Positions 9,346 through 16,871 of a stretch of DNA of 64,000 bases are shown here, in pieces; position 1 is the first letter of the stretch, and the number at the start of each line of letters is the position of its first letter. The stretch is from Imperialibacter sp963977595. Its GTDB lineage: Bacteria > Bacteroidota > Bacteroidia > Cytophagales > Cyclobacteriaceae. The stretch covers positions 2,046,001 through 2,110,000 of the forward strand of contig NZ_CP180355.1 in the NCBI RefSeq assembly GCF_048007035.1. Direction: 5' to 3'. The position numbers were made by a program, and so were the translations under genes. Under the pieces are notes generated by a model, which had not been told where the DNA came from, searched no databases, and saw nothing but the letters and a program-made list of their open reading frames with translations.

Positions 9346-10239
9346 CTATTTTTTGAGCTGCTCTGCCAACACGGCTATCCCCTCCTCAAAGCTGTGAGGA
9401 TCGTAGCCCAGCACCTCCTTTGCCTTGTCCAGCACAAAACCAGTTTTAGGCGGGCGCTTAGCTGGCTGGCTGAATTTTGAGCCATCCGTTTCATTGATCA
9501 GGGACTTATCAAGACCAAAATAGTCGGCCGTGGCAATGGCCATTTGATAAGGGTTCATGAAGTCTTTGCCAGAAATATTAAAAATGCCCTTAGCCTTCTT
9601 CTTCGCAATAAGAAAGCAACCCATTGCCAGGTCTTCTGCCAGCGTGGGGGTTCTCCACTGGTCGTTCACCACGTTGATGGTTTTGCCCTCCTCAAGGCTT
9701 TTCTTCACCCACAAAATAATGTTACTCCGGCTCATGTCGAAAGCAATGCCATAAACCAACACGGTACGGGCCATGGCCCAATCTATCTTGCCAGCCATTA
9801 CAGCCTTTTCCGCTGCCAACTTGCTATCCCCATAGTAGCTCACCGGATTAGCTTTGGCCTCCTCGTCATACGGGCCGTCCTCCCCGTCGAAAATAAAGTC
9901 CGTGGAAAGATGCAAAAGAAATGCACCGCTGGCCTCGCAGGCTTTTACTATGTTTTCCACCGCCGTTACATTTTGCAACCAGCAGCCCTCCTTGTCCGTC
10001 TCGCACTGATCCACGTTGGTCATGGCGGCGGTGTGAATGACCACTTCCGGCTTTTCGGCGGTGATGACTTTCAGTGTCTCCGCAGCGTTGGTAATATCCA
10101 TTGACTGGTACCGGATACCTTCCAGTGGAATCCGGCTGCCCCCTCTGCCTGTGGCAAGAAAATCTTCGCCTTTTTCCTTCAAAACTACTACCAGCTTTTG
10201 GCCCAGCAGACCGTTAGCTCCGGTGATCAGTATAGACAT
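9346..10239 (-). CDS. RmlD-like sugar-nucleotide / NAD(P)-dependent reductase
   Basis: An extended short-chain dehydrogenase of 297 residues. It has the N-terminal Rossmann loop GANGLLGQKL, the HTAAMTNVDQCE segment typical of the RmlD family, and the catalytic YYGDSK (Tyr-x3-Lys) after STDFIFDGEDGPYDE. RmlD enzymes reduce dTDP-4-dehydrorhamnose to dTDP-rhamnose. The other three rhamnose genes are absent here, so the real substrate could be another nucleotide sugar. The gene is separated by only 3 bases from the upstream cyclophilin gene, so it is probably cotranscribed with it. Cytoplasmic. Confidence 0.82.
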   Translation of the reverse strand: MSILITGANGLLGQKLVVVLKEKGEDFLATGRGGSRIPLEGIRYQSMDITNAAETLKVITAEKPEVVIHTAAMTNVDQCETDKEGCWLQNVTAVENIVKACEASGAFLLHLSTDFIFDGEDGPYDEEAKANPVSYYGDSKLAAEKAVMAGKIDWAMARTVLVYGIAFDMSRSNIILWVKKSLEEGKTINVVNDQWRTPTLAEDLAMGCFLIAKKKAKGIFNISGKDFMNPYQMAIATADYFGLDKSLINETDGSKFSQPAKRPPKTGFVLDKAKEVLGYDPHSFEEGIAVLAEQLKK

Positions 10240-10242
10240 AGC

Positions 10243-11106
10243 TTATTCTTTATATTGAATGCCGTATTTTTTGGTCAGCTCCTTTTTGGACACTTCCTCC
10301 ACTTCTACTGTCATATATACTTCAACAGCAGGTACGGTCTGCACGGTTTTGACTGCGGCAATTTTATCGACAACATCTAACCCTTCCACTACCTGGCCAA
10401 AAACGGTATACTCGTCGTCCAGGTGGGGTGCCCCGCCTATCGTTGTGTATGCCTCTACTCTTTCGGGTAAGATGCTTTTTTCAATGTAAATATCGGTAGT
10501 GACTTCTTCCTTAACGAGCGGAATCAGACTCTGTACTTTGGCTGTATAGGCATCAAAATTTCCTGTCTTCCTCCCCTCCATATAAAGCTCAGTCAGTCTG
10601 TTCTTCACCTCAACCTGCGTAGAATCTTCCAGCAGTTTTCTGATGGCCATTCCGAGCTTTTCCTGATCGACCTTTAAGGCTTCCTCCGATTCATAAACCG
10701 TTCCCTGCACAATGTAAAACTGGTTGCCGCTTGAGGCCCTGTCCGGGTTAACTTCGTCGGGCTGCCGGGCCGCAGCCAATGCCCCTTTTTTATGAAAATA
10801 CCTGGGTACAAACTCAGCAGGAACAGTATACTCTGGTTCTCTTTTATCCCGGGGCTTTTTGCGATTGATATCACCTCCCTGTATCATAAAATTCTCCATG
10901 ACCCGGTGGAAAATTGTGCTGTCGTATTTACCACTCTCTGCCAGCTTCAAAAAGTTTGCCTTGTGCTGTGGGGTCTCGTCATACAATACAGCCTTCATGT
11001 CGCCGTACGGCGTGTGTATTGTCACAAGATAGTCCTTGTTTCCACGGCAAGATGTAATCAACACCGCCAACGACAGCCCCCAAAATAACTGCTTCACTCT
11101 CCTCAT
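10243..11106 (-). CDS. Cyclophilin-type peptidyl-prolyl isomerase, lipoprotein
   Basis: The N-terminus MRRVKQLFWGLSLAVLITSC is a lipoprotein signal with Cys about residue 20. Cyclophilin motifs follow: FHRVMENFMIQGGD, SSGNQFYIVQG and later YTVFGQVVEGLDVVDKI. Between the last two lies an extra stretch of about 90 charged, helical residues not found in minimal cyclophilins, which makes the protein 287 residues long instead of about 165. It should assist folding of exported proteins at the membrane. The last codons of hemC overlap its start by 4 bases, and the RmlD-like gene follows closely. Confidence 0.88.
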   Translation of the reverse strand: MRRVKQLFWGLSLAVLITSCRGNKDYLVTIHTPYGDMKAVLYDETPQHKANFLKLAESGKYDSTIFHRVMENFMIQGGDINRKKPRDKREPEYTVPAEFVPRYFHKKGALAAARQPDEVNPDRASSGNQFYIVQGTVYESEEALKVDQEKLGMAIRKLLEDSTQVEVKNRLTELYMEGRKTGNFDAYTAKVQSLIPLVKEEVTTDIYIEKSILPERVEAYTTIGGAPHLDDEYTVFGQVVEGLDVVDKIAAVKTVQTVPAVEVYMTVEVEEVSKKELTKKYGIQYKE

Positions 11107-12038
11107 TTCTTAAGTTGCATTTTAATCTCTTTCAATATAGCATCTCCTCCCTTGTCAAGAAGTCTTTCTGCCAACTTTTTGCCGAGCGCCCGTGCGTCAG
11201 CAACTTTCCCTGTAATAGCGTCCTGCACAATGCTTTTCCCATTCAGGCTTATGATGCCCCCTTTGATCTTAAGCCTGTCCTCATGTAAAGTAGCCAGTCC
11301 AAATACCGGAATGCTGCAGCCTCCTTCCAGCGTTTCCAAAAAAGCCCGCTCGGCTATGAGCCTGGCGGCAGTATTTTGGTGGTTGACAGCATCTGTGATG
11401 GCTTTTTTGATAGCTGGATCCAGACTGGAGCTGGCCTCCACAGCCACCGAGCCCTGACCGACAGCCGGTACAAACAAATCTGTATCAAGCACCTGAGCAA
11501 TTTTATCAGCAAGTCCCATGCGGTGCACACCAGCGTACGCCAGCAACAGTGCATCACAATGGCCTTCTTCCATTTTGCGAAAACGGGTTTGAAGGTTTCC
11601 CCTCACCTCCACCGTTTTTATATGTGGAAAATAGTGCTTCAGCACGGCGACTCTCCGGGTGGAAGACGTACCGACCACAATCGGCGTTTTTCTGTCTTCA
11701 AGCGAAATGCCCTTTTTATGACTTACCAGTACATCGTTGACTCTTTCCCGCTCAGTAAAGGCGATAATTTCAAAACCCCTGGGCAGCGTCGACTGCATGT
11801 CCTTGGCGCTGTGAACAGCGATGTGCACACTTCCACTAGCCAGCTGCTCCTCCAATTCCTCCGTAAAAACCCCTTTGCTACCAATTTTGGCTATAGAAAC
11901 GTCGAGCACTTTATCACCCTTGGTTTCGATGGTTACCAGCTCAGTAGCGAGACCTGCTTTGTTCAAAAGCTCAGCAATGTGCTCAGCCTGCCACATGGCA
12001 AGCAAACTTCCTCTGGTTCCTATTTTTATTTTCTCCAC
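11103..12038 (-). CDS. hemC: Porphobilinogen deaminase (hydroxymethylbilane synthase)
   Basis: HemC polymerises four porphobilinogen units into hydroxymethylbilane in haem synthesis. Recognised by the N-terminal IGTRGSLLAMWQA, the LAxGSVHIAVHSAKDM region, the GTSSTRR loop and the dipyrromethane cofactor cysteine in LEGGCSIPV. The length of 311 residues is normal. Other haem genes are not adjacent. Its 3' end overlaps the cyclophilin gene by 4 bases, and the retropepsin-like gene lies 22 bases upstream on the same strand. Cytoplasmic. Confidence 0.95.
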   Translation of the reverse strand: MEKIKIGTRGSLLAMWQAEHIAELLNKAGLATELVTIETKGDKVLDVSIAKIGSKGVFTEELEEQLASGSVHIAVHSAKDMQSTLPRGFEIIAFTERERVNDVLVSHKKGISLEDRKTPIVVGTSSTRRVAVLKHYFPHIKTVEVRGNLQTRFRKMEEGHCDALLLAYAGVHRMGLADKIAQVLDTDLFVPAVGQGSVAVEASSSLDPAIKKAITDAVNHQNTAARLIAERAFLETLEGGCSIPVFGLATLHEDRLKIKGGIISLNGKSIVQDAITGKVADARALGKKLAERLLDKGGDAILKEIKMQLKK

Positions 12039-12060
12039 AACAACTAGCTTTAATTTTTCT

Positions 12061-12510
12061 CTACTGTGCGATCTTCATTTTATAAGAAAGATTTTCTTCT
12101 CGCACATCTACCACAAACCCTTTTTTCAAAAACTTGCGCCCCAAAAGTACTGGGAATTTCATGCCTGAACGATCAGTCAGCGAGAATTCTGTTCTGAACT
12201 TTTTGCCAAACAACACCAGGCGTGTTTTGATGATCACTCTGTTTTCGATGTGCCCGGTTGAGCTTTTGATCTTCCGCTGGGTAAAATCACTTGTCTCAAA
12301 TTTAGTGCTGCCCTTCCTTCCGATGGTAGCGCCCGAAATCTGAAAGCTGACTGTTGGCGTACCCTCTTTGTCAATTACCTTAATTCTGGAGCAGTGCAAA
12401 GCAGAAGTGAAAGCACCGGTATCTATTTTGGCTTTGATATTGAAAAGATCCAACTCCGGCAAGTCAATGATGTCATTTCTCCCAATGGTATAGCTGCTCT
12501 TCATTCTCAT
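12061..12510 (-). CDS. Retropepsin-like 'ATP-dependent zinc protease' family protein (PF05618)
   Basis: A 149-residue protein carrying AKIDTGAFTSALH, the DTGA motif that this family shares with retroviral-type aspartic proteases, and later FPVLLGRKFL, the second conserved motif. Family members are historically annotated as RimK-associated zinc proteases and often sit beside an ATP-grasp rimK gene; no such neighbour is present here. Its start overlaps the end of holB by 4 bases (ATGA), implying coupling. Role unknown. Confidence 0.82.
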   Translation of the reverse strand: MRMKSSYTIGRNDIIDLPELDLFNIKAKIDTGAFTSALHCSRIKVIDKEGTPTVSFQISGATIGRKGSTKFETSDFTQRKIKSSTGHIENRVIIKTRLVLFGKKFRTEFSLTDRSGMKFPVLLGRKFLKKGFVVDVREENLSYKMKIAQ

Positions 12511-13649
12511 TGATATTGGAGCTCTCCGGTTCTTAAAAGCCCGGCCATTTGGAGTGACAAATCCATAAATAGAATTCGGGGATTCGCATTTCGTTCAAGG
12601 TGGTAAATAGAATCGTTCAGCAACCTGGCAGCCAACTCAATGGTTGACATAGGTATCGACTTGGCAAATTTGCTGACAAACTCTTCCTCATGAGGCATCG
12701 TTCTCTGCAGGCTTGCCTCGCCTGCTTTGACAATGAGCGACTCTCTATAAATGGTCAGGCCGTATTCCAGCAGGCTTCGCTGAGCCATTTTCGACATGCC
12801 GTTAAACTTATCAGTAAGCCCGGCCATACCCTCAAAATCCGACGACCAGCAAATCCGCATCCACTCTCTGAAAATCGTCGTCGACTCGTCTTCAACTTCG
12901 TTGAGCAGACTCAATGCAAGGTTCATGTTGCCGGCAGCCAGCCGGGCCACCGACTGCGCTTTTGCTGCATCCACTTCGGCCGTTTTTACAAGGTAGTCGG
13001 CCACTTCCTCATCAGTGAAGCCTCTGACACTTACCAGCTGCGTCCGGCTGATAATGGTGTTGATGATGGCTTCGTAGTTGTTGGAAATGAAGAAGAAAAA
13101 GGTGTTTTCCGGCGGCTCTTCTACTATCTTCAGCAAAGCATTGGCCGCCTGAATATTCATTTTTTCGGGTTGCCAAATGAGCATGGCTTTATACCTACCC
13201 TCAAAGGCTTTCAATGACAGGGCGCTGATAATTTGCCGGCTTTCTTCTCTGTAAATAATAGCCTGCTTGCTCTCCGCTCCAAAATGGCGAGTCCAGTCCA
13301 GCAGATTGCCATAGGGCTGTTCCACCAGAAAAGGCCTCCACCATTTGAGGTAGTTTTTACAAACCACCTCCTTAAAATCTTTGTTGGGAATGTCTGCAAT
13401 GGGAAAGGCAAAAGTGACGTCGGGATGAACCAGCTTAGCCATTTTGCTGCATGATGGGCATGCACCACACGAATCGGTGTCACCTGGTTTGTCGCAGTTG
13501 ATGTAAGTAATAAAGGCCAAGGCCAAAGAAAGGTTGGCACTACCCTCCGGCCCGTTAAAAAGCTGAGCATGCGCCATGTGGTTCTTTTGCACCGAGGCAA
13601 TCAGCCTCGATTTCTCCTCTATTAGCCCTGGTATATCTCTAAATTGCAT
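12507..13649 (-). CDS. holB: DNA polymerase III subunit delta'
   Basis: A clamp-loader AAA+ family protein of 380 residues. The N-terminal region has AQLFNGPEGSA in place of a classic Walker A, as is usual for the non-catalytic delta' subunit. A zinc-binding cysteine cluster follows (CDKPGDTDSCGACPSC). Later come ANALLKIVEEPPENT and SRTQ, the sensor/arginine region typical of delta'. It works with DnaX and delta to load the beta clamp. The stop of the GlmU-like gene directly abuts the holB start, so the genes are cotranscribed. Confidence 0.9.
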   Translation of the reverse strand: MQFRDIPGLIEEKSRLIASVQKNHMAHAQLFNGPEGSANLSLALAFITYINCDKPGDTDSCGACPSCSKMAKLVHPDVTFAFPIADIPNKDFKEVVCKNYLKWWRPFLVEQPYGNLLDWTRHFGAESKQAIIYREESRQIISALSLKAFEGRYKAMLIWQPEKMNIQAANALLKIVEEPPENTFFFFISNNYEAIINTIISRTQLVSVRGFTDEEVADYLVKTAEVDAAKAQSVARLAAGNMNLALSLLNEVEDESTTIFREWMRICWSSDFEGMAGLTDKFNGMSKMAQRSLLEYGLTIYRESLIVKAGEASLQRTMPHEEEFVSKFAKSIPMSTIELAARLLNDSIYHLERNANPRILFMDLSLQMAGLLRTGELQYQ

Positions 13650-14849
13650 CTATTCTTCCTCCCATGACCTGAATTTAGCTGACCTTTCGAATACTTCCAG
13701 CAATATCGCTCTTTCTGTTTCATCCAATGGCATCTTTCTTCTCTCCAGCACTCTGCGGGCGGTATCAAGCGCCTGCTCAATTCTGTAGGTAGTGAAGCCT
13801 TCCGAGCCACCCCAGGCAAACGAGGGAACAAAAGACTTGGGGAAGCCACCGCCAAAAATATTGGCACTTACCCCAACTACCGTCCCTGTGTTGAACATGG
13901 TGTTAATGCCACATTTGGAGTGGTCGCCCATTAGCAAGCCGCAAAATTGCAACCCGGAATCAACGAAGGCCTCATCTGCGAAGCTCCAGACTTTCACATT
14001 GGCATAATTATTTTTGAGGTTGGAGGCATTGGTATCAGCCCCGAGGTTGCACCATTCTCCCAAAACAGCGTTGCCCAGGTAGCCGTCGTGGCCTTTGTTA
14101 CTGTTGCCAAAAAACACCGCATTGGAAACTTCGCCTGCTACTTTGCAATGGGGCCCTACGGTGGTGTTTTCACGGATAGCTGCTCCCATGCCAATAATCG
14201 ACTGCTCACCCATGGCAAAGGGACCTCTTATCATGGCTCCCTCCATTACCTGAGCGTTCTTGCCTATGTAAACCGGCCCGGTTTCAGCATTGATGATCGC
14301 ACTTTTAATAGAAACCCCCGGCTCGATGAAAACATTTTCAGGATTATAAACCCGGGTAAATGGGTCGGTAATGTCCTCAGAAATCCGGCCCGTAGTGATT
14401 AAGTCGAAGTCGCTGCGAATTTGCGCACCATTCCACTGAAAAATCCGCCACGGACGGTCAATTAAATGAGCCTCGCCTTCAAAAACCACTTTTTTCTTCG
14501 GCGTTAAGCTGGCAAGCTCACTGTATGGTATTTGATCAGACGAATGAAAAGCAGCGAGGTAATCGCCAACCATCAGCCCTTCGTTTTCACCAAGGTTAAT
14601 AATAGCTTCCACAAGCGATTCGGTGGGGCACAAGGCACCGCTTATATAGAAATTGTCAGATGCAAAGTGGGAAGGAAATTTCGCAGACAGATAATTCTCC
14701 GTGAGAAACGACACTTTGTGTCCGGTAAGCTTCTGCCACTTCTCATTCACCTTTAATATACCTATCCGTATGTCTGCCAAAGGGCGGGTATAGGTGAAGG
14801 GTAAAAGCTGGAGGCGCAGAATAGGATCGTCGAAGAGAATAATATTCAT
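13650..14849 (-). CDS. GlmU-family nucleotidyltransferase with left-handed beta-helix
   Basis: A 399-residue protein of the 'putative sugar nucleotidyltransferase' family found in Bacteroidetes. The N-terminus (LLPFTYTRPLADIRIGILKV) is the diagnostic start of this group and differs from true GlmU. The C-terminal half is made of hexapeptide turns (for instance AQVMEGAMIRGPFAMGEQ, GAAIRENTTVGPH) forming a left-handed beta-helix. It probably handles a nucleotide-activated sugar for envelope polymers; substrate unknown. A -7 box ends four bases upstream of the start codon, giving an almost leaderless message. Confidence 0.85.
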   Translation of the reverse strand: MNIILFDDPILRLQLLPFTYTRPLADIRIGILKVNEKWQKLTGHKVSFLTENYLSAKFPSHFASDNFYISGALCPTESLVEAIINLGENEGLMVGDYLAAFHSSDQIPYSELASLTPKKKVVFEGEAHLIDRPWRIFQWNGAQIRSDFDLITTGRISEDITDPFTRVYNPENVFIEPGVSIKSAIINAETGPVYIGKNAQVMEGAMIRGPFAMGEQSIIGMGAAIRENTTVGPHCKVAGEVSNAVFFGNSNKGHDGYLGNAVLGEWCNLGADTNASNLKNNYANVKVWSFADEAFVDSGLQFCGLLMGDHSKCGINTMFNTGTVVGVSANIFGGGFPKSFVPSFAWGGSEGFTTYRIEQALDTARRVLERRKMPLDETERAILLEVFERSAKFRSWEEE

Positions 14850-14852
14850 GGC

Positions 14853-14860
14853 GCAAAAAT
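14853..14860 (-). promoter_or_regulatory. Candidate -7 box abutting the GlmU-like start codon
   Basis: On the minus strand TATTTTTG matches the Bacteroidetes -7 consensus TAnnTTTG exactly and is followed by CGCC and then the ATG at 14849. Transcription would begin at or inside the start codon. It is squeezed between that start and the rpmE2 terminator, so no other room for a promoter exists. No clear -33 TTG was found. Confidence 0.45.
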
Positions 14861-14861
14861 A

Positions 14862-14899
14862 AAAAAGTCTTTAGGAACTAAGCATCCTAAAGACTTTTT
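14862..14899 (-). terminator. Rho-independent terminator of rpmE2
   Basis: A perfect 15-bp stem (AAAAAGTCTTTAGGA paired with its complement at 14885-14899) with an 8-base loop. The stem base is A/T, so a run of U follows on the minus strand. It lies 30 bases downstream of the rpmE2 stop. Confidence 0.85.
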
Positions 14900-14928
14900 G
14901 CACAAACTTCTTTTCAGAAGTGTTTTGC

Positions 14929-15177
14929 TTATTTCTTATTTACATAGCGCTTGTTGAATTTCTCAACACGACCAGCAGTATCCACAAACAGTTTCTTACC
15001 TGTGTAAAAAGGGTGTGAAGCTGAGCTCACTTCCACTTTCACTACCGGGTATGTTTTACCATCTTCCCACTTAATGGTCTCCTCAGAGTTCATTGTCGAG
15101 CGAGTAATGAAAGAATAGTCGCTTGAAGTGTCCTGAAATACCACTTCTCTGTATTCTGGATGTATGTCTTTTCTCAT
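14929..15177 (-). CDS. rpmE2: Ribosomal protein bL31, type B
   Basis: An 82-residue L31 of the cysteine-free (C-) type B, beginning MRKDIHPEYREVVFQDTSSD and containing SSASHPFYTGKKLFVDTAGR, both conserved in type B. It belongs to the large ribosomal subunit near the central protuberance. The zinc-binding cysteines of type A L31 are absent; in many bacteria such paralogues are made under zinc limitation. It is a single-gene transcript here with its own promoter and terminator. The short leader carries a small hairpin that resembles the terminator sequence. Confidence 0.95.
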   Translation of the reverse strand: MRKDIHPEYREVVFQDTSSDYSFITRSTMNSEETIKWEDGKTYPVVKVEVSSASHPFYTGKKLFVDTAGRVEKFNKRYVNKK

Positions 15178-15217
15178 TTTGAAAGTCTTTTAAGGAACTG
15201 ATTCCTAAATCGGACGG

Positions 15218-15248
15218 CAAATATAACAAAAGCTTTTTTTTGCTCCAA
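15218..15248 (-). promoter_or_regulatory. rpmE2 promoter (Bacteroidetes type)
   Basis: On the minus strand a TTG (15246-15248) is separated by 20 bases from TATATTTG (15218-15225), matching the -33 TTG / -7 TAnnTTTG pattern. Predicted start near 15211 gives a leader of about 34 bases containing an AGGAA-CTGA-TTCCT hairpin (15193-15206). Confidence 0.6.
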
Positions 15249-15266
15249 TTGTGAACGCCAAATATT

Positions 15267-15274
15267 TACCTTTG
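15267..15274 (+). promoter_or_regulatory. Candidate -7 box for pabB
   Basis: TACCTTTG matches TAnnTTTG and lies 19 bases before the pabB TTG start. The nearest upstream TTTG (15239-15242) is 24 bases away, slightly too far, so the -33 part is uncertain. Confidence 0.4.
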
Positions 15275-15293
15275 AAGTTTAATAATCAGTCAT

Positions 15294-16277
15294 TTGAGTC
15301 TATCCACATTCATAGAATTGGTCAACAAGAAGGGGAAAGATAGGGTTCCATTCTTTTTTGTGGTCGACTTTGAGCTACACAACCCACAGGTTTGGGACAT
15401 TGCCTCACTCATTGACGAAAATATCCTGTTCAACTTCGAAGGGTTTTCCAATCACCCGAAAAAAGAAGCTACCCCTGTTCACGCCGTAAAAGTATATCCG
15501 GCGTTTGAAACATATCAAAGGGCATTTGATCAGGTTTTCCAGCATTTACAAGTCGGCAACTCATTTTTAGTGAATCTTACTGCCAAAACTGAGCTCATTA
15601 CATCGGCTAGCCCTTACGACATCTATCACGCCTCATCTGCCAAATACAAAATCCTCTATAAAGACGAGTGGGTGGTTTTTTCTCCGGAAACTTTCGTGAG
15701 AATTTCAGGAAACATCATCGAAACCTGCCCCATGAAGGGCACCATAGACGCCGATTTGCCTGGGGCGGCAACCACGCTGCTCAACGACCCAAAGGAGCTT
15801 GCCGAACATGTGACAGTAGTGGATTTACTGAGAAACGACTTGAGCAGGGTGAGCCACGACGTGCGGGTGGAAAAATTCAGGTATACGGAAGAAATTCGCA
15901 CCAATGGCAAGCACCTGCTTCAAACCAGTTCAAAAATTGCCGGCAGATTGCCAAGTGGATATGAATCAAATCTGGGAGAAATTATAACGGAACTGTTACC
16001 TGCCGGCTCTATTTGCGGTGCTCCGAAGCCAATGACCTGCCAGATCATAAAGGAAGCTGAGGGTGAAAAAAGAGGCTACTATACTGGTGTCGCCGGATAC
16101 TTTGATGGGATCAGATTGAACAGCTGCGTACTGATCCGGTACATAGAAAAGATCGGTGATCAGCTTTTTTACCGAAGCGGTGGAGGCATCACAGCGCAAA
16201 GCCAGGTGCAGCAAGAATATCAGGAACTAATCGACAAGGTGTATGTGCCTACTATTGGAGTCTATCAAAATAGCTAA
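15294..16277 (+). CDS. pabB: Aminodeoxychorismate synthase component I
   Basis: A chorismate-binding enzyme of 327 residues that makes 4-amino-4-deoxychorismate for folate. Diagnostic segments include SPETFVRISGNIIETCPMKGT, VVDLLRNDLSRV and the C-terminal SICGAPKPMTCQIIKEAE. It is shorter than the E. coli enzyme because the N-terminal extension is reduced, as is common in Bacteroidetes. No in-frame ATG precedes the conserved N-terminus, so a TTG at 15294 is taken as start. The 3' end overlaps the next gene by 35 bases, which acts in the following step. The glutaminase subunit (PabA) is not nearby. Confidence 0.9.
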   Translation: MSLSTFIELVNKKGKDRVPFFFVVDFELHNPQVWDIASLIDENILFNFEGFSNHPKKEATPVHAVKVYPAFETYQRAFDQVFQHLQVGNSFLVNLTAKTELITSASPYDIYHASSAKYKILYKDEWVVFSPETFVRISGNIIETCPMKGTIDADLPGAATTLLNDPKELAEHVTVVDLLRNDLSRVSHDVRVEKFRYTEEIRTNGKHLLQTSSKIAGRLPSGYESNLGEIITELLPAGSICGAPKPMTCQIIKEAEGEKRGYYTGVAGYFDGIRLNSCVLIRYIEKIGDQLFYRSGGGITAQSQVQQEYQELIDKVYVPTIGVYQNS

Positions 16278-16842
16278 CGGGCAACCCCAAAACCTGCCAT
16301 GGCACCAGCGGCGGCTCGATGCAAGTCGGCTGGAAGTTTTTGGTAGGCAGCTGCCACCAATCAACCTTCAGGAAATACTCAACACCTCCCAACTTGACAA
16401 AGCCACTATTTATAAGGCGAGGGTAATTTATGGTGAAGAGCTTGACAAAGTCGAAATAGAGCCCTACTCTGTCAGACCAATCCAATCGATAACGGTAGTG
16501 GAAGCAAACCGCCTCGACTACCCTCATAAGTATGCCGACCGGTCAGCTATCAATACGCTTTTTAGCCAAAGAGGCGCTGCAGATGACATACTGATCGCTC
16601 AAAATGGCTTACTCACCGACTGCAGCTACGCCAATGTTTGCTTTTGGGATGGAGGCAAATGGCACACTCCCGCAGAGCCTCTGCTGGCCGGTACCAAAAG
16701 AGCATCACTGCTTGAAAAAGGCCTTGTCTCCGAACGGAAAATAGCCGTCAGCGACATTAAATTCTTTGAATCCGTCACACTCATCAACGCCATGCTGGAC
16801 CCTGGCACAATTGTGCTACCAGCGAGCCAGCTCATTTATTAA
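16243..16842 (+). CDS. Class IV aminotransferase, aminodeoxychorismate lyase-like
   Basis: A 199-residue PLP enzyme of the branched-chain aminotransferase/PabC fold. It has LLESIKIANGQPQNLPWHQRR at the start, a YKARVIYG segment where the PLP lysine is expected, and LLTDCSYANVCFWDGGKWHTP near the cofactor-binding site. Its overlap with pabB supports 4-amino-4-deoxychorismate lyase activity, which yields p-aminobenzoate. Start is a GTG within the end of pabB. It is short for class IV enzymes (about 270), so the fold is compact. Confidence 0.8.
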   Translation: MCLLLESIKIANGQPQNLPWHQRRLDASRLEVFGRQLPPINLQEILNTSQLDKATIYKARVIYGEELDKVEIEPYSVRPIQSITVVEANRLDYPHKYADRSAINTLFSQRGAADDILIAQNGLLTDCSYANVCFWDGGKWHTPAEPLLAGTKRASLLEKGLVSERKIAVSDIKFFESVTLINAMLDPGTIVLPASQLIY

Positions 16843-16871
16843 CCAGATAAACCTGTTATTTTAGCGGCTGC

